Positions 56,200 to 64,000 of a DNA stretch of 64,000 nucleotides are shown here, piece by piece. This DNA is from Gracilariopsis chorda (taxonomy: Eukaryota; Rhodophyta; Florideophyceae; Gracilariales; Gracilariaceae), in NCBI GenBank assembly GCA_003194525.1, contig NBIV01000016.1, forward strand, positions 1 through 64,000, in the 5' to 3' direction. The translations under genes were made by a program, and so were the position numbers. The notes beneath the pieces are model-generated. The model was given only the letters and a program-made list of their open reading frames with translations, was not told the DNA's origin and did not search any database. Each line of letters opens with the position of its first letter. Position 1 is the first letter of the stretch.

Positions 56200-56890
56200 A
56201 GCTATGCCGGGTGACGCTATCGCTGCAAGTACACCATATAGATTCTCGTGTATATTTATGTACGAGTCCATTCAATCTGTGTATCGACAAGCAATGCAGG
56301 TCTTCTGCCTCGGTAGATTCCACACACAATTCGCGATCTTTGTGGCTGGCTATTTTGGCCGTCATACCATGAAAGGAGGAAAATTGAGTTGTCTTGGAAA
56401 AGAAACTGTGGGGCGCTTCTTCACGAACAAAACACAACAACTGTCGTCATACACGGGACGCAGGCACGAGTGGAAACAATGAACGCTCAGATACTCTGCC
56501 AGAACGAAGAGTTTTTTCTTTAAGACAATAGAGACGAAGATTGAGCGACTAAATTGTTCACACGGACCCATCGGAGGTAAGAGTTAGCATGATCATGGTT
56601 GACAGTAACGACTGCAAGCCTGCAGGATCCTCAATTCCGTCGCATGATAACTCCTCAGGAGAAGCAGAGCAATCCAAAGGTTCCACCGACAGATGTGATC
56701 TGAAATAAAAAGCAACGACTTTCCCGTAATGTCGGGTGGATAGCAAAGCAAAGCGTATACAAGCGTGTTGCAGAACATGTTTCCACTACGAGTGACAGTT
56801 ATGCCTCCCATTTCTGTGCCATCAAGAGAGCTGATGCTGCAGAAAGTTTGTACGCTTACGAGTTCTTTTTCCCTGGTCTAACAGCGATAG
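56200..56890. repeat. Duplicated block, copy B
   Basis: This is the partner of 53955-54450 in direct orientation, containing the last dozen codons and the 3' flank of the RRM gene. Relative to copy A it carries about 190 bp of extra sequence between roughly 56355 and 56560. Both copies retain similar minus-strand translations (YGKVVA...RSHLSVE.LD; DRELC.E.T), at 56746-56558 and 56440-56290 here. Confidence 0.75.
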
Positions 56891-57689
56891 TTCTGCCTGC
56901 GATTCGTGTGGCGTCAAGAGACCTGACGATTTGATCTACCTCTTCTTCACTTTGAACATCAGCAAACGCAAATCCCTTAGAGTTGCCATCTTGATCAGTA
57001 ACTATCGAGATCCGCTTCGGTTTTACCACAGAAGAAATCAATTCCGTGAGCTCTTGTTCTGTTACGGAATACGGCAAATTACCGATGAACACAGAGAATG
57101 TCTTGGTATAAGTAGGTCTACGATCGCGAGTATCCCTACGTCTTCCGCCGCGAGCACGGTTTTGTTGATTCCTTTCCAGGAGTTCGGCTTTCCTGTCCAT
57201 GGGGTATTCGCTGAATTGCTCCGTTTCACGCATTTTGAAGAGGCGGTCGGGCTTCTGAAACCATTCATTGGAGCATACGCTGCATGCAACTCTTCTTCCG
57301 TTACCTAGGACCAAGGGGTCCAGTTCATATGCAGCGCTACACTTTGCACACTTGGTGTAATATACAGCGTTTGGGTCTGGGGTAAAGCGAGGGGGACTCT
57401 CGAAACGGCGGGGGTCCCTTGAGTGGGTGGGCCTTGAAGGACGAGCAACACTACGTTGTTCGGGTGGCAGTGCGGAATCAGGCTCACTTTCTTTAGGGAG
57501 GTCTCGATGGAGGGGCTCGGTGAGAAGATCTCGCGGCGGTTCACTCAGTGGCTTACTCTCATCGATAAGCGCGGAAAAGAACACACGTGGTGGTCTCGGC
57601 ACCGGCGGACGATATGAACAAACAGAACGGGCTGTTCGTCCGGGCACGTTGTAGGGAATTAAGGGGGGTCCGCTGAGAAAAGCCATCAT
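56856..57689 (-). CDS. Putative plastid RNA-binding protein: MJ0042-type zinc ribbon plus RRM
   Basis: ATG 57689 is the first Met of the frame and gives 277 residues starting MMAFLSGPPL, an F-containing leader like red-algal plastid transit peptides. After a Pro/Arg-rich linker comes YTKCAKCSAAYELDP...RRVACSVCSNEWFQ (about residues 107-141), the CxxC...CxxC pattern of the bacterial MJ0042 zinc ribbon. An Arg-rich hinge and a C-terminal RRM follow, with RNP2 VFIGNLPYSV and RNP1 SKGFAFADV, ending GRTIAVRPGKK. The combination predicts RNA binding in the plastid, probably in mRNA stability or translation. It is divergent from the TadA gene (358 bp between starts). Its 3' end is duplicated at 54.4 kb. 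Confidence 0.8.
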   Translation of the reverse strand: MMAFLSGPPLIPYNVPGRTARSVCSYRPPVPRPPRVFFSALIDESKPLSEPPRDLLTEPLHRDLPKESEPDSALPPEQRSVARPSRPTHSRDPRRFESPPRFTPDPNAVYYTKCAKCSAAYELDPLVLGNGRRVACSVCSNEWFQKPDRLFKMRETEQFSEYPMDRKAELLERNQQNRARGGRRRDTRDRRPTYTKTFSVFIGNLPYSVTEQELTELISSVVKPKRISIVTDQDGNSKGFAFADVQSEEEVDQIVRSLDATRIAGRTIAVRPGKKNS

Positions 57690-58047
57690 TGCGAAGCACG
57701 GACGTTTTCGACAGCCTGTTCGGAGAGGATGAGACACACGCCGCAAAGAGGACGGCCGGGGGAGGGGGGGCTGTGAGGTGCGCTTCACAGCTGACGACAG
57801 AGGACGTAGCAACGGCGGTTCCGCAGCGGCGTGATCTCATCGAGATGGACACACTGCTCTACCAACGGTACCCGCCAGCGTAGTTTTTCAGAAGAAATTC
57901 GAGCGCTTCCGGTAATTTTTGGGGTTGTGGCGTTGCATGTCAGAGGCTGCGGTTTGCAGCTGCCATTTGGGGCTTCCATACGGAGACCAGTGCCGTACCG
58001 CCGTACCCGAAACGAAAAGCTGGAGCCGCCCGTTACTCCATTCCGCC

Positions 58048-58662
58048 ATGAACCTTTCGTTTCTCATTCCCCCCCCGCTCTTCTCCGCCAGAGCACTTCT
58101 CCCCCGTCATCGCAGTCGTCCCGCACTGCGCGCTTCGCATAATGCACATGCCAACGTCCGCCCTGATGCATTCTACATGCATGCAGCCCTGGAACAGGCG
58201 CACAGGGCTTTCATCGCCAACGAGGTTCCTATTGGCGCAGTGCTCGTCGACGCATCAGGCAACATAATTGCAGAGGGACATAATGCAGTAGAGCGTACCA
58301 CAGATTGTACTCAACATGCGGAGATGGTGTGCATTCAGCAAGCAATGTCACAGCGAAGGGCGTGGCGCCTTAACGGTACCATATTGTACTCCACGGTAGA
58401 ACCATGCGCGATGTGCATCAGCGCCATAACGCTGGCTCGAATCCGTCGAGTCGTGTTTGGTGCAAGAGATCTCCGTCTCGGTGCATGTGGCACATGGGTC
58501 GATCTGGTGAACGAAAAGCACCCCTTCCACACCCTTGATGAGGTTGTCGGCGGAGTTCTAGCAGAACAATCGGCAGCACTGCTGAGGAGCTTTTTCCAAG
58601 AGCGCCGAAGGCACACAGCAAGTAAAGCACATGGAGATGCGAATGGATTCCAAAACCAATAA
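58048..58662 (+). CDS. TadA-type tRNA adenosine deaminase, probably organellar
   Basis: ATG 58048 gives 204 residues with a 45-residue leader rich in Arg/Ser/Ala/Pro (NLSFLIPPPLFSARALLPRHRSR), typical of organelle import. The deaminase domain has the zinc and catalytic motifs HAEM (His ligand and proton-shuttle Glu) and PCAMC (two Cys ligands), and the substrate-loop sequence FGARDLRLGACG. VPIGAVLVDASGNIIAEGHN is the usual opening. The enzyme converts A34 to inosine in tRNA-Arg(ACG), needed in plastids and bacteria. It lies divergent from the plastid RRM gene, so a shared promoter is possible. Confidence 0.9.
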   Translation: MNLSFLIPPPLFSARALLPRHRSRPALRASHNAHANVRPDAFYMHAALEQAHRAFIANEVPIGAVLVDASGNIIAEGHNAVERTTDCTQHAEMVCIQQAMSQRRAWRLNGTILYSTVEPCAMCISAITLARIRRVVFGARDLRLGACGTWVDLVNEKHPFHTLDEVVGGVLAEQSAALLRSFFQERRRHTASKAHGDANGFQNQ

Positions 58663-58716
58663 TTTACATCTGAACGAACACTAGCACTTTTCTACAACTG
58701 CATCTATACTCGGCGG

Positions 58717-60072
58717 TCACAGCAGCACGGCTTCGTTCAGCGTGAACATTGTACGATTACTTAGAGAAAGTTCACTTAGCTGTACATGCCACGACACTCG
58801 TTTGAGAGGAGCTCCTGCCGATTTCAACGCTAGACAAGGTTCGGCCTTGGCCAATGCAATAATACCACTTTCCGCAATCACAAAATCAGCGATACTCTGT
58901 AACATGTCGCTATGCTTGAATCGACGTGTTATTCTCTTCCCACCCGAAAGCCTGACGGCTATTGTGAGGCATTGACTATCCTCTGGTGGCTCGTCTGGTA
59001 ATCTAGCGGCGGCGTTGAGCATGTGCTCTTTGACTAGTGCCTTCCGGTTTGCCTCATCATGCTCCTTGCGCTCCCGTTCCCGATCTTCCTGTAATGAACG
59101 AGCAAGTTCGGCGTCCTGCTCTTCACGCAGGCGACGAATCTCGACGAGCTGTGGGTCTTGGAAGGAGCGGAAGCGAGAATCCATGCGTTCCATATACGAG
59201 GAAGAAAGTGATTCTACAGAAGAAGGGGGTAGCGTGTCCGCGCGCCGTAGTGGTATCTGGATAGGTGTACTTGGAGGCGGCAAGTCACGCTGAGGGCGGT
59301 CAGGGATGTCTAGGTCAACGTTACTGCGTTCATCACTCTGGTCATCATTGGAGCTCGCAGAGACTAGTTCATCGAGCGTTTGATTTCCGTCAGTGCTGGT
59401 GCTATTCTCCGAGCGGTCCATATCCGAATCATCGTCGTTGAAGGTATCGGAGCTGAGCCCGGCATCTGCCAGGGAGGCCTTGATAGCAGCAGCTATGGCC
59501 GCTTCTTCGTCTTCCATGACCGAACTGGAGGCTGAGGTACCGTCAGTTTGACTGATACGTCTGGTACGCACAGCCCACGGCTTATCCTGGGTATGCATAG
59601 GTCCGAGTGCATCATCTTCAAGACTGTGCGATTCTAAGAAATGAACAAGGTTTTGCTGCACCTTGGACCAGAGCTGCTCCGAAATTTGGTTGCCGTCCAT
59701 ATTGGCTCCTTCTTCGTTCCCCCAGACGCAGAGACGTTCTCCAGACCTGGGATCCAGTAGGGCGATATGAGGCAAACCGTCCACGGGGAAGAAGGCCGTG
59801 TATCGCTCTGCATCGGACGAAGCGGCGGTCCGACGCCAGAGAATTATATTGTCGATGAGGTGGGAAGTGGTGGGGAGCGAAGAACGACGGTGCAAAGCGT
59901 TGGAACGCCATGCTGTGCGGGAGGATGAAGTGGACGAGGGGGTGAGTGCGGAGTACGTAGAGGGCTGGAGAACAACGAGGGGCCATTTACTCTGACGCAT
60001 GGCAGCTCGCTCAAGGGCATCTAGGGAGCCTATGAAGCTCTCCAAGACTGGTTCCGTTGGTTGCTGTTGCAT
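58717..60072 (-). CDS. UBXN7-like UBX adaptor with UAS and UIM
   Basis: ATG 60072 is the first Met of the frame (the open frame upstream to 60429 has no ATG) and gives 451 residues. The first 125 residues form a UAS thioredoxin-like domain (KWPLVVLQPSTYSA, SHLIDNIILWRRT, LPHIALLDPRSGERLCVWG). EDEEAAIAAAIKASLADAGLS is a ubiquitin-interacting motif. An acidic Ser/Asp linker and a charged coiled coil (EIRRLREEQDAELARSLQEDRERERKEHDEAN) follow, then a C-terminal UBX domain (LTIAVRLSGGKRITRRFKHSD...LSNRTMFTLNEAVLL). Such proteins recruit Cdc48/p97 to ubiquitylated clients. The N-terminal UBA of UBXN7 is missing. The UBX lacks a clear FPR loop, so p97 binding may differ. Confidence 0.82.
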   Translation of the reverse strand: MQQQPTEPVLESFIGSLDALERAAMRQSKWPLVVLQPSTYSALTPSSTSSSRTAWRSNALHRRSSLPTTSHLIDNIILWRRTAASSDAERYTAFFPVDGLPHIALLDPRSGERLCVWGNEEGANMDGNQISEQLWSKVQQNLVHFLESHSLEDDALGPMHTQDKPWAVRTRRISQTDGTSASSSVMEDEEAAIAAAIKASLADAGLSSDTFNDDDSDMDRSENSTSTDGNQTLDELVSASSNDDQSDERSNVDLDIPDRPQRDLPPPSTPIQIPLRRADTLPPSSVESLSSSYMERMDSRFRSFQDPQLVEIRRLREEQDAELARSLQEDRERERKEHDEANRKALVKEHMLNAAARLPDEPPEDSQCLTIAVRLSGGKRITRRFKHSDMLQSIADFVIAESGIIALAKAEPCLALKSAGAPLKRVSWHVQLSELSLSNRTMFTLNEAVLL

Positions 60073-61004
60073 CTGGACGGTTGCTGGGGGAGGCAGCAGT
60101 GGAGGTGGTACAGGGACAGCGGAAAGAGGGGGAGGGGAGGGAGTGAAGGGGCGGACTGGGAGGGGGACGAATCGGACCGGTCTTGAGGCTGCGGCTGCAT
60201 TTTGGGAGATGGGTCGAAGGGAGAACAGGGGCGGGGGAGGCAGCGGGGATGAGGGGAGGTGAGAAGTGGTGGCGTGGAAGAAGCGGAGGAGGTTGGGCGG
60301 AGCGTTTTGAGCAGGTGCGAGATTGCTAACGTGGATGCGCTGGTGCTGGTGGGGTGCGCGCACGCTCAGTGGTAGGTGGCCGCATATCGGGCGCTGTGCA
60401 ATTTTATTGGCGCTGCATGCATCTCTCACAATGCATCTTTAGCGCGCTCTGCATGGCACTTGTGTGCGTGACTTTGTCGTATGCCAGTCCGTCCGTTCCG
60501 TGAGTTGCCGCGCTGTGCCATGTGTGCACCGCTTTCATCGCCGTCCCGACGCTGATTGTGCGCCCTTTGGGCAGCGTGCCGCTTCGGGAAGCGGCTGTGT
60601 ACAAGCCTTTTGCCCTTGCACTACAAGGGTACCAAGGTACCGATGTACCAAAGGTGTCGACGGTACAGCGCATTGCAAACCCTACGTCAACTGCTTTCTG
60701 ATGACGTTGTCCTGTTTGCTTCGCGGCCCCGTGTGCGCTGCGTTCTCCCGCTCTATGTCACTTGTTGGGAGTTGGCGCCCGCTAAGTGCGTCCCGTGCCC
60801 TTCATGTCGCCGCGCGTTCTCTTTTGCCCCGTTCTCCATGTTCAACCTAGGTGACGTTGCCGCACTACCAAGAGGAGTCCGTAACGCTCCTGTGGCACGC
60901 CATGCTCTTGTATCTACTGTGTTTTCAACGAACATCTTCGCAAAACTCGCGATGTACGGGGTATGATACTAAGTGTATCATACACTCGTAGCTCTCGCTC
61001 TTGT
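60073..61004. other. Intergenic region with GTAC-rich cluster
   Basis: No domain is recognised in the short frames (60464-60850 and 60556-60966). A GGTACC/GTACC cluster lies at 60625-60665. Confidence 0.4.
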
Positions 61005-61769
61005 TCAGTACGAGCAAGCTGTAGCAAAGTTCTGCCACTCGTACACCATCGCTTGTCGATAGATCCGTCCCGCTTTGTCGTGATCAATCTCTCTGCCATA
61101 CACACTTTCAAAGTCCACCAAAAAATTACCCGCGGCGAAGGCGTTACCTTGTTCCACCTTTAGGTTCATCATGATCCATTCTCTGTAAACGTTCGTCACG
61201 TCGGGATACTCAATCTGCGATCCCAACCATGGCCACAAAAACTCGCAGGGTAACATTGCGAAAATGGTGTAGACCGCCTCTTCATCGCGCACAACGCTGC
61301 GTTCAAAGTCGGAATACTCTTTACACACGGCGTTAGGTTCGATTCCGCTGGCATCTTTGAGGCACATTGTGCGGGGAAACATCTCGTTGTACCGTTTATA
61401 CGACCTGTATTTGGCTGATAGATACGCTTTTAAGACGGCGTCTTGTGCCTTGTTCATAGCGGTCTTGTAGTCATCTGCGCCGCTGTAACAAAAGTATGCA
61501 TCGCTTACGTTGTATCTTGTGTAGCTTATTGGGTTTAAGGTTCCCTTTACCATGTCCTGAATGAAGGTTGTGGCCAGTGCTTTTTTGGCGTAGTGCTTGT
61601 TTTGATGCCAGAGCCTCCAGAAGAGTGAATGTTCAGGGGGTGACGTCTTGCTTAAGTTGTGTTTTTCAGCGATCGAAAAAGTCACTGATACGGTTCTTGG
61701 ACAGTTCAGCGCATGCTTTAGTGTTATGATGGGGTTACCGGAGTGAAAACAACTGCGTGCTGAATTCAT
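61005..61769 (-). CDS. TENA/THI-4-like protein (heme-oxygenase fold)
   Basis: A single exon of 254 residues. FIQDMVKGTLNPISYTRYNVSDAYFCYSGADDYKTA matches the helix pair that lines the active site in TENA/THI-4 and PqqC-like proteins (F...M..GTL.P..Y....V.DA.YCY.GA.DY). Later blocks AVCKEYSDFERSV, TIFAMLPCEFLWPWLGSQI and YEWQNFATA also fit. Classical TENA proteins are thiaminases or thiamin salvage hydrolases; the eukaryotic subgroup with this pattern has no firmly assigned reaction that I can name. The N-terminal 45 residues are unassigned and could be a leader. No frameshift is present. Confidence 0.75.
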   Translation of the reverse strand: MNSARSCFHSGNPIITLKHALNCPRTVSVTFSIAEKHNLSKTSPPEHSLFWRLWHQNKHYAKKALATTFIQDMVKGTLNPISYTRYNVSDAYFCYSGADDYKTAMNKAQDAVLKAYLSAKYRSYKRYNEMFPRTMCLKDASGIEPNAVCKEYSDFERSVVRDEEAVYTIFAMLPCEFLWPWLGSQIEYPDVTNVYREWIMMNLKVEQGNAFAAGNFLVDFESVYGREIDHDKAGRIYRQAMVYEWQNFATACSY

Positions 61770-62281
61770 CTTGATGTTGTTTTACATGATCGCTGCTGCC
61801 GTTGAAGTGTTGTCCGAAAGTCTGCAGATGAGGACGATAGCGCTCTGCGTGAGTATTGTGGGCAAGTTGTAAATTATTTCTTTTCAATATGACTGATGAT
61901 CCACAATACTGGGATGAGCTCATCAACGAGTTATCCCTCCAAACGCAAAGACATGAATCCTTTCAGGGCTCCGTACTTTATCTACAAGGGTGCGAGTGGA
62001 TATCATGAATGACGCTGCTGGGGAATGCTGTGAGTGCCAAGAAGCAAAACATCGGCTTTGGTGCATGAAACTGCCAAACAAATGGATCAGCTTTACAGTC
62101 TAAAGTTTAGACACACCACACAAGACCAAACATCACGCAGCGTATTTGTAAGAAGGGTAACATTGTCATGCCACCAATACCGGAGTGATGCGTATCTTTC
62201 CGATGATCGTCGGCGCAATTCCCTTCTTGTAGAGCGGGAGACCGACGTACACCGGGGTCGTGATGACAAAAGCTGAGACTA
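61770..62281. other. Divergent promoter region, no gene
   Basis: A gap of about 510 bp between the divergent TENA-like and Misato genes, with only short frames that match nothing. Confidence 0.4.
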
Positions 62282-63847
62282 ATGACGAAGGAAATAGTCA
62301 ATCTTCAGATAGGGACGCATGCAAATTACGTCGGTGCCCACTTCTGGAACCTCCAGGATGAGTATCTGGCCACCCCCGTGGAGAGCCGAGAGCTTTCGCC
62401 CTCAGCCTTCTTCCGAGAAACAGCACCATCATCTCCCTATTTCCGCTCCGGTCTTCAATATGCACCCCGGCTGCAGGTCATAGATGCATGCGGTGCGTTT
62501 GGTGCGCTTTCCACACAGGCTGGAATCGTTCTGTCGGGTGCCTTGTCTCAACAGCAACTTCCAAAACCGGATTGGGGTGGCGAACTGCAAACCTTCATTC
62601 GTGAGCGCGTACAACCTAGCTCTTACACTCGCCAGCTGCATAGAGAAGAGCAACAGGAACAAGAATATGTACAACAAAAAGCTGATGAAGCTCAACACAA
62701 CGAAGAAGCACCGAAACAACGCAAACTATTCGACGATGTAAGATACTGGTCAGATTTTCTCAAGACGCGCGTCCATCCACGCAGTTGCACAAGTCTTCCA
62801 GGCGTTCATTATGATGTAACCAATCTGCAATACTTCAGTACTGGTTATGACATCGCGTTTCCACTCGTCGAAGATTTTTATGATAGCCTTCGCTATTTCA
62901 TTGAAGAATGTGACTCCTTTGGTGGTCTTAACCTGATGTCAAACGCAGATGATGCATTTGCGGGTATTACAGCGTCATATATCTCACACATAGTAGATGA
63001 GTTAGGCGCGTCCACTCCCATCTTAACAGTCGGTGTGCAGAACGAGATGCGCTACGCCACACAAGCTACTGCCGAATCGTTCGGCGCCACTTTCAGCCCT
63101 GCTGAGGAAAAAATCTGGTCTCAGAATGAAGCCAGACTAGTGGCCTTCTGTCAGGAGTATGCTGTACAATACGTTCCGATATCTTCCCAAATCTCAAGGA
63201 GAATACCCATGCTGCACGTGAAGAACAACGTGTTTCATACTTCCGCGGCACTGGGTCTCGCACTTGATGCAGCATTAACTCCTTTAAGTCAAGGTACCTC
63301 TCTGACTGGTGTACTAAGTTTGCTTCGACCAGCTCCATTTGCTACTTTTGGAAGCTTAGTGTGCAACGTTCCAAAGTCTTCAGAAGCTCTTGTGTATGGG
63401 AAGAACGTTTTTGACACAGAAGGTACCGTAAATCTCTCAGATGCTTGGAAGCCTCCTTATCACTCGAAAGCAGTGCAGTTCGCAGCGCCGTTGAGAACTG
63501 TGGAAGTCATTTCTGCGCGTGGGTTTACTCGTGAGCTTGCTGTTCATGCGAAAACTATCTTACCTGTAACTATTCCAATTCCGTTCCCAACGTTCTTTGA
63601 TCAGGCTCTAGCAAGGCCTGGTGCTGCGGTGCCGAATGTCAACCCGCGTGATCAGGGTGTTGAAGTTGAGCACGTTTCGCTTTTGAGCGGTCTTGCTACT
63701 GTGCCTTGTGCTGGACGAAGGGCCTTGCAAAGCCTGAGTGATTCAGTGAGAAGTGTGACGTTTACTCGGTCCGGTGATGAACGCGCTAGACTGGATGAAG
63801 TTAGAGAGGCGTTACAGAGTCGTGCCGATGACTATGACACCCTTTGA
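62282..63847 (+). CDS. Misato/DML1-like tubulin-related protein
   Basis: A single exon of 521 residues. The N-terminus EIVNLQIGTHANYVGAHFWNLQDE has the tubulin-like GTHAN...FWN signature of Misato segment II. ELQTFIRERVQPSSY, YWSDFLKTRVHPRSCTSLP and SYISHIVDELGASTPILTVG are further family blocks, and the length matches. DML1/Misato proteins are cytosolic or mitochondrial-surface proteins needed for mitochondrial distribution in fungi and animals, and act with chaperonins on tubulin in flies. The GTP-binding loop is not clearly conserved. The start is the first ATG after a stop. Confidence 0.93.
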   Translation: MTKEIVNLQIGTHANYVGAHFWNLQDEYLATPVESRELSPSAFFRETAPSSPYFRSGLQYAPRLQVIDACGAFGALSTQAGIVLSGALSQQQLPKPDWGGELQTFIRERVQPSSYTRQLHREEQQEQEYVQQKADEAQHNEEAPKQRKLFDDVRYWSDFLKTRVHPRSCTSLPGVHYDVTNLQYFSTGYDIAFPLVEDFYDSLRYFIEECDSFGGLNLMSNADDAFAGITASYISHIVDELGASTPILTVGVQNEMRYATQATAESFGATFSPAEEKIWSQNEARLVAFCQEYAVQYVPISSQISRRIPMLHVKNNVFHTSAALGLALDAALTPLSQGTSLTGVLSLLRPAPFATFGSLVCNVPKSSEALVYGKNVFDTEGTVNLSDAWKPPYHSKAVQFAAPLRTVEVISARGFTRELAVHAKTILPVTIPIPFPTFFDQALARPGAAVPNVNPRDQGVEVEHVSLLSGLATVPCAGRRALQSLSDSVRSVTFTRSGDERARLDEVREALQSRADDYDTL

Positions 63848-64000
63848 CTACGTTACTGAATCATGGTCATAAACAAGTGTGGCCTCGGATCCTTAGCAAA
63901 TCTGTACAATGAGTATATAGCATACACTCTGCATGAGGAAACCCAGACTAACAGAAATGAGAATTCTGCAAACATTGTGCAAATCGCTTCAGCGCTCACA
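63848..64000. other. 3' flank of Misato gene
   Basis: Only 150 bases remain before the window ends, and no gene start is supported. Confidence 0.5.

Overview
The window is nuclear DNA from a eukaryote with few, short introns and densely packed genes. The best fit is an alga, probably a simple or unicellular red alga. It encodes likely plastid-targeted proteins: a potassium channel and a zinc-ribbon/RRM protein with Phe-containing N-terminal leaders, and a TadA-type tRNA deaminase with a leader extension. It also encodes PAN2, which is generally absent from land plants, a NELF-B-like protein and a DNAJC11-type protein. The introns that can be resolved are about 50-130 bp with GT/AG ends. Lineage is inferred from protein features, not from a search.

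Left region (1-5.4 kb) is gene-poor and rich in transposon remains. Two diverged LTR-like ends, each followed by a primer-binding-site-like sequence, lie 3.38 kb apart. Between them is a broken Harbinger/PIF-like element (transposase on +, Myb/coiled-coil partner on -). Copies of a dispersed repeat follow.

5.4-17 kb holds conserved genes: actin, an importin-11-type karyopherin, a CDCA7-type zinc-finger protein, a tail-anchored coiled-coil protein and unrecognised genes. Nearly all carry single-base, mostly homopolymer, frameshifts. From 17 kb to the right end about twenty conserved genes show none, so the left part is probably either a low-quality consensus or a decaying segment.

17-35 kb: HEI10-like meiotic RING protein, a 2.7 kb repeat-bearing spacer, CNOT9 (CCR4-NOT), a UBA-containing ArfGAP, NELF-B-like, an EF-hand Na/Ca exchanger, a 3.7 kb repeat-bearing spacer, DNAJC11-like and three small unrecognised genes. 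35-48 kb: a large low-complexity RanBP2-zinc-finger protein, PAN2, the putative plastid K+ channel and a TBC1D22-type Rab GAP. 48-64 kb: two convergent 60S-biogenesis genes (DDX51/Dbp6-like and MAK16), a small secreted protein with a TATA box, an F-box/LRR gene flanked by two copies of an old duplication, the zinc-ribbon RRM gene divergent from TadA, a UAS/UIM/UBX adaptor, a TENA-like protein and Misato/DML1.

Functionally there is a bias to RNA biology (CNOT9 and PAN2 in deadenylation, NELF-B in transcription, MAK16 and DDX51 in ribosome assembly, TadA and RRM in the plastid). This is ordinary eukaryotic gene mixing rather than an operon. I found no convincing new multi-gene system. The most unusual items are the channel with a C-terminal zinc ribbon and GFGD filter, NELF-B in an apparent alga, the UBA/clathrin-box ArfGAP, and the duplicated block around the F-box gene.
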